Positions 1-7,165 of a stretch of DNA of 10,087 nt are shown here, in pieces (positions within the stretch are counted from its first letter, which is position 1; each line of letters begins with the position of its first letter). The DNA is from Isohypsibius dastychi (lineage: Eukaryota > Tardigrada > Eutardigrada > Parachela > Isohypsibiidae), in the NCBI GenBank assembly GCA_034696485.1, contig JAQIWT010001622.1, positions 1-10,087 on the forward strand. Direction: 5' to 3'. The notes under the pieces are model-generated. The model did not search any database and was not told the origin of the DNA. It saw nothing but the letters and a program-made list of their open reading frames with translations. A program made the translations under genes and the position numbers.

Positions 1-207
1 TACAGAACTGCGAAATTTCGGTAGAGTAGAACAAACCGAAAAGTAGAGTACTACTTGAGTAAAAATTATAGCTACCGAGAGTAATTTGCTCGGTAGAGCA
101 TTTTTACTTGAGTAAAGTAAAAGTAGAGCCAATTCTACCGAAAGTAATTCTACTCCTCGGTATTTACTTTATTTGCCGAACGCTGGTTCACACTTCGGTT
201 GACTTAC
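1..207 (-). repeat. Repeat-rich intron of the BTB-BACK-Kelch gene (partial)
   Basis: On the minus strand this follows a good splice donor (GTAAGT, 207 down to 202) and no acceptor is certain before the window edge; TTTCGCAG near the edge (rc of about 8-15) is a candidate. The stretch is built from a few recurring words. TACCGAGAGTAATT (74-87) recurs as TACCGAAAGTAATT (136-149). CTACCGAG (72-79) and CTCGGTAG (89-96) form an 8-bp inverted repeat with a 9-base spacer. TACTTGAGTAAA occurs at 52-63 and 107-118, and CGGTAGAG at 19-26. It looks like an intron carrying a short interspersed or satellite-like repeat. No coding frame is convincing here. Confidence 0.5.
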
Positions 208-1063
208 CCGAGCAAGGAAATCTGGTCTGATGTTGTAGAACATGACTCCAGTTGTTCTCCGTGACATTCAAGCGAAAGAGGTCATGAATTCTTGGAGTAT
301 TATTGCAAGATCGAACAGATACAGATACAATGTAAAAGAAGCCGTCATCGCTCTCGGCGACGCGAAAATCTGAGCCCTCCACAGGCGGTTCGTTTCCATA
401 CACCAACTCCGGATAGTTAGGGAGGACTTTGATTTTTCGTGATTGGATATCCAGAAGTAACAGCGACTTTCTGTTTGAATGAGAAATCAAGAAACCTCCA
501 CTTGAGCCTGAAAAGCGGTGTTAGTTATGAATGAGGTAAATACGGAGATTTCAAGTATCTAACCTCCGTTCCTCGATCCAATTTTTGGATGACCACAAGC
601 GTTCCCTCCAGTTGACTTGAGGTTAAGTTTGAATGTTTCTACTCCTTCACTTGGCGATACTTGATCAACATCATTCCACCGAATACGCGACGCAAGATCA
701 TGCACATGATTCTCTCGGGAAGGATCCACAGAGACCCACCGATTAAGAGCTCGTATCAGTTCCGTTTCAGGCCCAAAATCCACAAAGTCGCTTTCGAGGA
801 TCTCAATCACCTTCAAAATGTACTGTCTAATTCTTATCGGGAAAAAGGATTAAACAACTCACAAACTCGAAAGACATGTCCATCATACACTCAACAGAGT
901 TGAAGATTTCGGCAGAGTGCTCCATGACTCGACGCTTGTACATTGGGATCAACGGTTGTAGCCTGTCATGTTGCACAAGGAAGCGAAATACCCTGTAGCA
1001 ACTCACTCCGCTGAACCTCTCCGTATTCGTTGACAAAAACGTCGTGGCAGCAGTGACCAGAAA
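208..1063 (-). CDS. BTB-BACK-Kelch-type protein, partial: three internal exons
   Basis: Exons, read on the minus strand: 1063-863 (phase 0 at both ends), 822-564 and 507-208. They are joined by introns of 40 bases (862-823, GTGAGT...AGACAG) and 56 bases (563-508, GTTAGA...TTTCAG, phase 1). The first two exons together form a BACK domain: SCYRVFRFLVQHDRL, then a helix with IFNSVECMMDMSFEF, and after the 40-base intron ILKVIEILESDFVDFGPETE and LIRALNRWVSVDP, which matches the BACK pattern of a sub-domain ending in E-x-x-[LV]-x-x-A-L-x-x-W. The third exon looks like Kelch blades: LLLLDIQSRKIKVLP, GFFYIVSVSV and DLFRLNVTENNWSHVL. Such proteins are usually Cullin-3 ligase adaptors. The N-terminal BTB domain should lie at higher coordinates, but I could not find it, and the remaining blades lie off the left edge. 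Both termini are therefore missing. The BACK call is firm; the Kelch call is probable. Confidence 0.75.
508..563 (-). other. 56-base intron between the BACK and Kelch exons
   Basis: A phase-1 intron, G/GTTAGA at the donor and CTTTTCAG/GC at the acceptor. Splicing rebuilds a Gly codon and gives RNGGSSGGFL across the junction. Without splicing, the BACK frame stops at TAG directly after the donor. Confidence 0.65.
823..862 (-). other. 40-base spliceosomal intron inside the BACK domain
   Basis: The exon ends GAG TTT, followed by GTGAGT; the intron ends TTAGACAG before TAC ATT TTG AAG. Removing exactly 40 bases joins the two halves of the BACK domain in phase 0. Read unspliced, the frame meets TAG inside the intron. 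At 40 bases it is near the lower size limit of animal introns. Confidence 0.7.
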
Positions 1064-1990
1064 CTGAATATCCAATAATTTAGTTTTAGGTCTGATTATT
1101 GCATATCATCACGTTCAGATTGCATGAGTAATTCAAAAATGATATTTAGCCGAAAAATCAACTTTTTTTTGCTGGTGACCTTGAGTTTTTCGTCGATTAA
1201 AAATTCGAGGATTGACAATGCAAAAATTCCTTGGGCCCATTTTAATGAATTTTGACGCCCGATCGTTTGAGCTATAGCTACTATTTTTAAGTCAAGTATT
1301 CGCAAAAGTAAGCTCGAAATGAAGCCTAAAGGCTTTTACCGCTATTAACCACTCTCCAAAAAAATATATGTATATAGCGGTCACACTGAAGGTCAGTGTT
1401 AAAAAGCCTCCGGAAAAGTGAAACTACGCATAGGCCACTGAAGCTGGATTAACTAGTTGACGAAACTGATGCTACGAGGTGAAAACAGCCAGCGCTGTGG
1501 ATTTGAGAAACAGCTGAATGAGACTGACTGGTAAATTTAACTAGTTCCATTAAATATGCCCAAACGCCAGATTCCATTGAGAGCACTGCACCATTTGAGA
1601 CACCGGCAAACATCAACGTACTCTTTCCTCGCGCGTAACTGGCACAGTCAAATTTGATTGACTATGTTAACTCAATATGAAATCAAATTTGATTGTGCCG
1701 GTTACCTGCAAGGATAGAGTAAATAACATTCCCGAAGAAAAAGATGGCGAACTCAACCGGTCTGAAGGGGACCATTTCTAACGAAAAACGAGCAATTGAC
1801 TTCAGCATCGATCTCCAAATACGTACTCTGCAAATCTACCGCCAAATTGCAAGAGTCAATCAGGCGAACGGGTTCTCAAAATTCTTTCACCACCATAAAC
1901 AAAAGTGCACACGGAGTTGCTTAATTCCGATCGTTATCCTTCCGTGCTACCGATTGGAGTTTTAGCAAGACGAGAACCAGTTTTCCTTAC
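1064..1990. other. Gene-poor stretch: probable intron or intergenic DNA with a hairpin element
   Basis: No convincing gene. The minus-strand acceptor GATATTCAG at 1072-1064 closes an intron of unknown length. I looked for the missing BTB domain on the minus strand and did not find it. A plus-strand open frame of 73 codons starts with a well-placed ATG at 1744 (AAGATGGCG) but resembles nothing known. AACTAGTT recurs near 1450 and 1540, and AAGCCT-AAA-GGCTT forms a small palindrome near 1322. The main structure is the inverted repeat at 1619-1721, listed separately. Confidence 0.4.
1619..1721. mobile_element. MITE-like long inverted repeat flanked by TA
   Basis: Left arm 1619-1659 and right arm 1681-1721 are 41 bases each and match in inverted orientation at 35 of 41 positions, around a 21-base loop (1660-1680). 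The inner parts are nearly perfect (GGCACA...TCAAATTTGATT) and each arm contains the palindrome ATCAAATTTGAT. The outermost bases are TA on both sides, with termini reading CTCT...AGAG just inside. That is what a Tc1/mariner-derived foldback MITE with a TA target duplication would leave. No transposase is encoded. It could instead be a chance foldback or a structured RNA element. The inverted repeat is certain; its mobile origin is inferred. Confidence 0.55.
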
Positions 1991-2281
1991 CAGTTTCTCC
2001 GCATAGCAGACACGTTTGCGTTCTGATTCAGGGAAAGCGCTGTCAACGATTCCATGGAGGTTGGATTGACCTTGGAGATCCCAGATGCTCCTCTTCTTTT
2101 GGACGGTTTCCTCAGGGGATCTGCGTATTCGGGTGTCACCCAGGCTGGCCTTATTATCAAGAGTATCTGGCAGATCCGATGAGTTCTGGAAATCATTTCC
2201 AGGACGAATCTCAGCCCACGGAGTAGGTTGGATGGGCATTGGCCAAAGGGTAGAAGAGGCATCAGTTGGAAATTCCTCCAT
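1991..2281 (-). CDS. Possible first exon of an unidentified protein (97 codons)
   Basis: A minus-strand ATG at 2281 sits in a strong start context (GACGATGG: A at -3, G at +4). It opens 97 codons ending in CTG followed by a good splice donor, GTAAGG (1990-1985), in phase 0. The product starts MEEFPTDASSTLWP and is rich in charged and polar residues, including SPEETVQKKRSIWDLQGQ and SAFPESERKRVCYAEKL. This is more protein-like than most frames here. No domain is recognised. The next exon was not identified; the first certain minus-strand acceptor downstream is the phase-0 one at 1064, so this could in principle be the 5' exon of the BTB-BACK-Kelch gene, but no BTB domain is present. A plus-strand open frame overlaps it, so the call is weak. 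Confidence 0.28.
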
Positions 2282-2606
2282 CGTCAAGAATTACTATCGA
2301 AAATACTTGGGCACTCAAACACCGCTGCACAGCAATACCGTCCTAGGAATGTCTGCGGAATGTCTAGGAATGCCTCGGACTCTCCAGATTAACATCTATT
2401 CAACAAAGCACGAACGATTCGGTTCGCTTTCGTCAACAAACCAAACCGATACCGCCATCCAAACAATGCGTTACATAGTCGCGAAAGTGGATACTACACG
2501 ACACGTTGCATTGCTCAAAGGCGTGTTGAGCTCACTTTCGAGTAGCTCTTGTAACCCTCCCCCCCCCCGCCAAGCCATATCTTATAATGGCAAGAACCCT
2601 CACTGA
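2085..2606 (+). CDS. Unrecognised 173-codon open frame, antisense to the 1991-2281 candidate
   Basis: An ATG-started frame with a hydrophobic beginning, MLLFFWTVSSG, that could pass for a signal peptide, and no recognisable domain after it. Near its end it runs through a C10 homopolymer (2559-2568), which is read as a Pro run. Its first third lies antisense to another open frame, and a frame of this length is not very unlikely by chance in a window this size. It is listed only because it is the longest plus-strand frame in the left half. Coding status is doubtful. Confidence 0.15.
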   Translation: MLLFFWTVSSGDLRIRVSPRLALLSRVSGRSDEFWKSFPGRISAHGVGWMGIGQRVEEASVGNSSIVKNYYRKYLGTQTPLHSNTVLGMSAECLGMPRTLQINIYSTKHERFGSLSSTNQTDTAIQTMRYIVAKVDTTRHVALLKGVLSSLSSSSCNPPPPRQAISYNGKNPH

Positions 2607-2865
2607 ATTGAGAGCTCCGTGCCGTTTCTGACGGATGGATACTCCTGTTAATATGGTTTTGAGGGTGGGCTAAAGTGGAGCAGAAACGAGAAGGGAAGCC
2701 GTTATGGTTCAACAGAAGCTTGAAGGGTGGCTAAAAGGCTATTTTTTTCATCTTCTCGTTCAAAGTATAAGTCACTGCTGACCCTAGTGACTTCACGGCC
2801 CGAAGGTGCGCCTCCGGCTTATATGGTACAGATAACTGTCACGCGCGTTTTCCGCTCAGGTTTTA
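2282..2865. other. Stretch with no supported gene
   Basis: Apart from the doubtful plus-strand frame ending at 2606, I see no gene. The stretch holds a C10 run (2559-2568; G10 on the minus strand), which is a likely spot for polymerase slippage and sequencing error. A minus-strand AATAAA (2867-2862) overlaps the end of the last GPCR-relic frame and may be its old poly(A) signal. Confidence 0.4.
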
Positions 2866-3633
2866 TTTTTCAGAGGTTGCACTGTTTCCAAAATTGGAGC
2901 TAGAAAACAACATCGTGCAAAATGCGACACATTCGATAGACAATACCGTCATCATCTTCCATATTGACCACAACTCCAGCGGGATCACCCTCAAAACTAA
3001 GACTGACATGAAAAACGTAGTCTCCTGGTTGTGGTTCTACGTTTCTCACTGGTTACTCACTTGTCATTCAGCCACATTCTGCATCAAATCATCGAAAAGT
3101 GTGTCTTATATCATACACGGGCTACACGGCCCGGGCAAAGTGCATCCACATCCAAACGGCCAGCAGAAAGACGATTGCGATTATTTTGCTGTGATTGTTT
3201 TCGTAAAAACTAACCACCCAGAAGAATACAAAAGCTCATCCATCCATCCATACCTCAATATTATTCAGGTCTCTGGTCGTACCACCTGTCTGTGCTGACA
3301 GCGGACAAAGCGATGGCCGACTCAAAGATCGTTCCACACTCAAAGTACATCTATAAGATGCAAAACGACAGCTCAGAAGGCCACAGACCACCGTACTCCG
3401 TACATGTTAAATATGTCATACAGCCAGGCACTATGATTCCGACCAGAAAATCAGTCAGCATCAGGTTGAACATGTAGTAAAGGGAATGAATGGCGTTCGC
3501 AAACTACGAACACAGACGAAGACAGTTAAGTCCAATCCGTTCCCAAACACCATTAGTGACACGGTGATGATCAGAATAAAGAGAAACCACCGGGACCTCG
3601 TGACCAAATGGCATCGGTCGTGTTTGTGAGATT
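2866..3633 (-). pseudogene. Rhodopsin-like GPCR relic, TM1 to about TM5, with several frame breaks
   Basis: Read on the minus strand. An N-terminal piece with glycosylation sequons (NLTNTTD, starting at 3633) changes frame into TM1 at 3592-3491: FILIITVSLMVFGNGLDL, with the GN of TM1. A frameshift leads to 3489-3264, with TM2 YYMFNLMLTDFLVGIIVPG (N-L-x-x-x-D motif) and the TM3 region ELSFC...SAIALSAVSTDRWY, which has the conserved TM3 Cys and a DRY-like DRW. A TAG (3353-3351) interrupts TM3 where Trp or a similar residue is expected. Another frame change leads to TM4 at 3235-3125 (KIIAIVFLLAVWMWMHFARA), which then meets TAG. A further frame, 3024-2866, offers a TM5-like FFMSVLVLRVIPLELWSI. 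Intact receptors have seven TMs in one frame apart from introns; some breaks might be introns, but not all. TM1-TM4 are firm, TM5 weaker. The ligand class is unknown. Confidence 0.72.
3237..3252. repeat. CATC tetranucleotide microsatellite at the GPCR TM3-TM4 break
   Basis: A short run of CATC units (TCATCCATCCATCC; GGAT on the minus strand) lies exactly between the TM3 reading frame, which ends at TAA 3263-3261, and the TM4 frame, which opens at 3235. Gain or loss of one 4-base unit shifts the frame, so slippage here is a natural explanation for this break. Confidence 0.5.
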
Positions 3634-3639
3634 CGTGCT

Positions 3640-4737
3640 CGTTTTTGAGGCACTACAAGCGGCTCTAAACAGTATTGACCGGTAAAATAATTTATCATGC
3701 AACCAAAAAGGTACTGCGATTCGAGGTCGTATGAGGGCAGTCGCATGACGTCCCAATCCATTTAATTGGCCGATTCACGTACAACAGTTACCGAGCCTTC
3801 TTGCTCGGCCAGAACATATTCTTGCCATTCCTTGTTTGAACTGGATTCAAAATTCACTGGTCCGCTCGCTTTTTGAATTAACGTCATCCGACCGCCCTCC
3901 GAAATGTGAATCGCAGCCTCTTTTGAGTTGCATGATACAAACGGCCGATTGTCAGATGGTCAGTAAATAAATCTAGGTGACTGAAAGTGAAGCGAGAAGT
4001 TAACAGACGGTAAAGTTGCACTACTGCTCTACCGATCGCGTAATATTCTCAGGGACCCAATGATATAGACATTGCAGTGCGCTGGCGAACCCTGATCAGC
4101 TAAACGATCAGTCAGCGAAAATCGCGATTTTGCTGACTGACTAGACAGGATCAGCTGCCCCAGTTCAGCTGATTCAGTCCAGTTTTAGGGTGACTGATTG
4201 GTCCAAATCGCGAACTGCAAAGTCTATAATCTCAGGTTGCTGCCCCAAAATATTGCCTGAAACCACTGAACGAAAACATGTTCAGAAGAAGAACGTCTAC
4301 TTAAAATGTTTGTGGAATAGCTGCATCAGTGGTCATTTATTGGTAATGTCAGCACAACATTGCTCAGGTTTTCTCGGCCGAGGGCCGAGTATCAGCAACG
4401 AGAGTTTCGCCGGTAGTGGTTCTCTCATGCCACTGGCGAAGAGCTTGTTGCAGTCGCACTGCGCTAAACGCCAGGGCTCACAAGAGTTTTTGGTCAGGGC
4501 ATTAAATATCAGAGTTTTCGCATGAACTGCCCCGTTTCCCGAAAGAGAAAACTTACCTGTATATGGGAGGCAGATTGGTCTGACTCGCTATGATCAAACT
4601 GATATAGGGGACGCGGAGTTTCCCGGGTTTTAGACCCCAGGGCCAAAACCTCATCTTTTGGCTTGACAGCTGGCCAGGCGGCCCGACCAAAGTCTACGTA
4701 TGCATTCAGCGCTGCCAATTAAGTAAGGCCTATTCGC
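3640..4737. other. Long stretch with no recognised gene
   Basis: About 1.1 kb in which neither strand gives a family I recognise. A plus-strand frame of 111 codons near 4190-4525 and a minus-strand frame of 69 codons near 4718-4509 have no protein-like features. A palindrome lies at 4108-4140 (listed separately), and a small G/C-rich palindrome CTCGGCCGAG near 4373. This is probably intergenic DNA between the GPCR relic and the ankyrin/SOCS-like array. Confidence 0.4.
4108..4140. repeat. 33-base near-perfect palindrome
   Basis: TCAGTCAGCGAAAATCG faces CGATTTTGCTGACTGA: 16 paired bases with a single bulged base and no loop. Related CTGATCAG/CAGCTGAT words lie on both sides (about 4092 and 4150-4175), extending a weaker symmetry. 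It could be the core of a degenerate foldback element or a site for a dimeric DNA-binding protein. No function can be assigned. Confidence 0.5.
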
Positions 4738-4771
4738 GTGATTGTGTTGTGTTCGTTCCAGTTAAGATTTC

Positions 4772-4792
4772 GATTCGAAGTGATTTCGAATC
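4772..4792. promoter_or_regulatory. 8-bp inverted repeat upstream of copy A
   Basis: GATTCGAA (4772-4779), a 5-base spacer and TTCGAATC (4785-4792) form a perfect inverted repeat about 135 bases before the first predicted donor of copy A. Such symmetry suits a dimeric transcription factor. No equivalent was seen before copy C. The regulatory role is a guess. Confidence 0.25.
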
Positions 4793-4845
4793 TTCGTCTG
4801 GTTTCGCCTTACGGATTGTTACCTAGTCCCAAATCGTTCTACACG

Positions 4846-4884
4846 AGTATCATTCTATATCTATATATCTATAAGTATCATTCT
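4846..4884 (+). promoter_or_regulatory. A/T-rich TATA-like segment between direct repeats, upstream of copy A
   Basis: AGTATCATTCT occurs at 4846-4856 and 4874-4884, enclosing CTATATATCTATAAG-type sequence. The segment ends about 42 bases before the predicted leader-exon donor (4927), so it could hold a TATA box or simply be a local duplication. The transcription start is unknown. Confidence 0.25.
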
Positions 4885-4892
4885 GTCGAGTT

Positions 4893-4989
4893 CTCTCCGG
4901 AAACGGCGGAGAAGCAACCTGACGCTGTGAGCATTCCATCGCTGTTATCACCACCATTTTCTTTATTCTAAACAATCTTTTTCCAGCAG
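4893..4989 (+). other. Copy A leader exon 3' end and 63-base 5' intron
   Basis: The sequence before 4927 aligns with the first coding exon of copy C: CCGGAAACGGCG...GAGAAG...GACGCT against CTGGAAATGGCG...GAGAAG...GACGCG. The donor GTGAGC (4927) and acceptor TTCCAGCAG (ending 4989) match copy C's GTGAGT and CTAACAG positions. In copy A the ATG of copy C is ACG, and no other in-frame ATG exists back to a TAA at 4720. The exon is therefore probably 5' UTR. ACG initiation is possible but unproven. Confidence 0.6.
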
Positions 4990-6669
4990 ATGGATTCTCC
5001 AGATCTTGCAACTCTGCAAAAAATCACATCGTATCTTGAATTTCATAACAGCGATACCATAAAGCTGAAGGATGTTGGATTAGTAAACCTGACAAAACAA
5101 CAGCTGGATTGTTTATTTGTTCAAGCTGCGGTTTTTTTCGGTCAAGCAATCAAGTATAAACCCAGCTCAAAAACCCATCTCATTCTTCTAAAGACACTTC
5201 TTCAAAATGGAGCTGATATCTCATCAATGTGGCGGTCGGACGATTATGATTACTATGATGATTTTGAGTACGACGTGCCTTTCGTCGAAATGTTCAGACG
5301 GGGAAACGGAACCGCTTTGGACGACATCAAGTTTCTTATCGAGGAAAAGCATGTTTTGTCGAACCTACTGCAGAACGATCTGACGTCGTGTTTCATAGAG
5401 GCGATATTGGAGCGAAACAGCCCGCTTCTGCAATTATTGATTGATAATGGCGCAATCATGGCCAGTGACCATGTTTTCCTGGAAATGGAAGAGATTCTGG
5501 GAGATGGACGATACGGCAACATGGCTGAATTTGGCCAGATTTTCGATTTGATGCTACAAAAGAAAACGACGGTTGATCTCGAGAAGCTTACGCCGTTGAG
5601 GGAAATCACACCGGAGGTGTCGACTACTGTTCTTCAGTGGCTTATTTGGTGAGTCATTTCCGCCAACATAGAACATTGAATTCTGTTTGAATCCTATTCT
5701 TTTGAACATTCTGCGTATTGTTGGTCAATGTTTGAAAGCTCGATATTGCACAGATTCGTTTATCAGCAGATAGAGCACAAAGAAGCCAAATTTCGTAAAA
5801 TATACGGCTGGCGTTTGTTGAGCTCCTGATTTCTCTTGGGAGATTCTTGGACGTTACAGCGTTTTTCTGATATTTCATGTAAAACAGTCGAGATTGTTTT
5901 TGAATTGTATGCGAATTGTAATTTCGCTTTCTAGTATGTTCATTCAAAAAGACACAAGAGGCTAGCTACATAGCCACAGCGATAAGTGTGGCCTTTCTTA
6001 CGAACCAACTTCTTAAAAATGGATATTTCGAATCAACCAGGATGCAATTCTACCGTCAATGCCAAACTTGCAGTCTTCATTACATTTAATTGCAGCCAGT
6101 TTCTGTACAACGATCGGGAGAGATCGGATGATCTGGATAATTACGAAGATGACTGGGATTTTCTCTTGGGGAAAGGTCACCTTGCGCCGCCACCGGAAGC
6201 CTTCACATGCGCTCTTCGCAAATGTCAACTCACCTTCATTTTTGCCGCCGTTTACTTATGTCTGACTCGTGGGATTGAGTTGAAATTCCCTGATCTAAGA
6301 ATGGAGGATAAATCAAAGTTCAACTGGGCTGACGCGGATGATCGGACGAAAAAGGTCGCTGGTTTGGTGGAAGAGATGATTCATAGATCTGGATGTTCTT
6401 GTCCGCATTCTTTCCGGCTGACTCTGAGCAAAGCAAGTGGAGCTGGTAGAAAGTTTCCAAGCTTGAAAGAGATCTCTGTCGCTGCAATTCGAAAGAGCTG
6501 GCTGGTTCCGGATAAAGAGGAAAGATTCCCGGATTCAAAGAAGCCTTTGCGGGACGTCCCAGTTAAACCGCGTTTGATTATACCCACGAAAGTTCGGAGT
6601 ATGATTCCACCAGTACTGTGCGATATGTTATTGCTGAAGGACTTGCGCGAAGGGGTCAGGAATGATTGA
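4990..6669 (+). CDS. Copy A: divergent ankyrin-like protein with SOCS-box-like C-terminus, 410 aa
   Basis: Exons 4990-5648 and 6096-6669 (stop TGA) are joined by a 447-base phase-2 intron (GTGAGT...TTGCAG); splicing rebuilds a Cys codon at residue 220. The start at 4990 directly follows the acceptor of the 5' intron. Helical segments with ankyrin-like ends are seen at about 64-78 (LLKTLLQNGADIS), 109-121 (LDDIKFLIEEKHV), 145-157 (PLLQLLIDNGAIM) and 181-197 (FGQIFDLMLQKKTTVDL). An acidic aromatic insert, SDDYDYYDDFEYD, lies near 83-95. Near 340-354, FPSLKEISVAAIRKS fits the SOCS BC-box pattern SLKxLCRxAIRxSL with Ser for Cys, and PVKPRLIIPTKVRSM at 375-389 sits where the Cullin-5-box LPLP region would be. 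Known ankyrin/SOCS proteins recruit targets to Elongin-BC/Cullin-5 ubiquitin ligases. Coding status is firm; the SOCS assignment is moderate. The other copies lie downstream on the same strand. Confidence 0.85.
5649..6095 (+). other. 447-base intron of copy A
   Basis: Donor TG/GTGAGT and acceptor TTTAATTGCAG/C, phase 2. The position and phase are identical to the copy C intron at 9360-9731, but the two intron sequences show no similarity I can see. The last 77 bases (6019-6095) form an open frame that starts with ATG and continues in frame into the exon, so a shorter alternative transcript is conceivable. A minus-strand 97-codon frame inside the intron has no protein-like features and is not called. 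Confidence 0.8.
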
Positions 6670-7165
6670 GGCTGGGTTTCAGACTCTTAAGGTGAATAAT
6701 CTGTGAAAGCATGCTGATGGTCTTCTGTCTTTGAAACTAGTTTTCTCTGGTATTGCTCTGCTTTTGCCATTTCTGATTTCATGTCTCCAAATGATATGTC
6801 GACTTTATGAATATGTTCCGAAATTTTGTTATCTTTATCTCCACCTCCGATCGCTACGGGGCGATTTTTCGTCACTTATCTCTCGAAAAACCCATTTATT
6901 TTGAAGTCGTTCCTGTGTGAGGACAGGAAAGCCGGCTGCTACTTGGCAGTGGTTTTTAGACACCATAAAACTATGGAGAGAAGTGGTCCAATTCGCGAAG
7001 TATTCGATGCCCATAAGTCTCGTGTGCATCCACGTTTTTGTGTTCGAAAATCGTACTTTTTCAGACACTTTCTTGAATTGGACAAAAGCTCTAGGGTTTT
7101 GATTTGATATTTAGGTTCGTTGATGTTGTGGGTGCTAGGAAATTGTCGCATCGGGTGAATACATA
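6670..7165. other. Spacer between copy A and copy B, no gene seen
   Basis: Four open frames of 61-93 codons overlap here on both strands, none resembling a protein. If copy B was once complete, its first exons and intron should lie here; I find no trace of exon 1 words such as the LLQNGADIS or PEVSTTV coding sequence. No AATAAA is seen shortly after the copy A stop; AATAAT near 6694 is the nearest. Confidence 0.45.

Noticed and set aside
1096-1305. 69-codon minus-strand frame just upstream of the BACK exon, as possible BTB end
   Set aside because: The sequence lacks BTB motifs, is A/T-rich, and lies directly before a good acceptor at 1064, so it reads as intron.
2894-3298. 134-codon plus-strand frame
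   Set aside because: It is antisense to the GPCR relic, whose TM3 and TM4 motifs are convincing; the plus product has no family features.
3571-3756. Independent 61-codon minus-strand gene upstream of the GPCR relic
   Set aside because: Its end (NLTNTTDAIWS) fits the extracellular N-terminus of the same receptor in a shifted frame, so it is treated as part of the relic.
4190-4525. 111-codon plus-strand frame
   Set aside because: No recognisable motif, no splice support, and a length within chance expectation.
5253-5609. 118-codon minus-strand frame antisense to copy A exon 1
   Set aside because: Shadow of the real coding frame; the plus-strand product is conserved in copy C, the antisense one is not protein-like.
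5654-5947. 97-codon minus-strand frame inside the copy A intron
   Set aside because: No domain, no homologue in the copy C intron, and the surrounding splice sites are well supported on the other strand.
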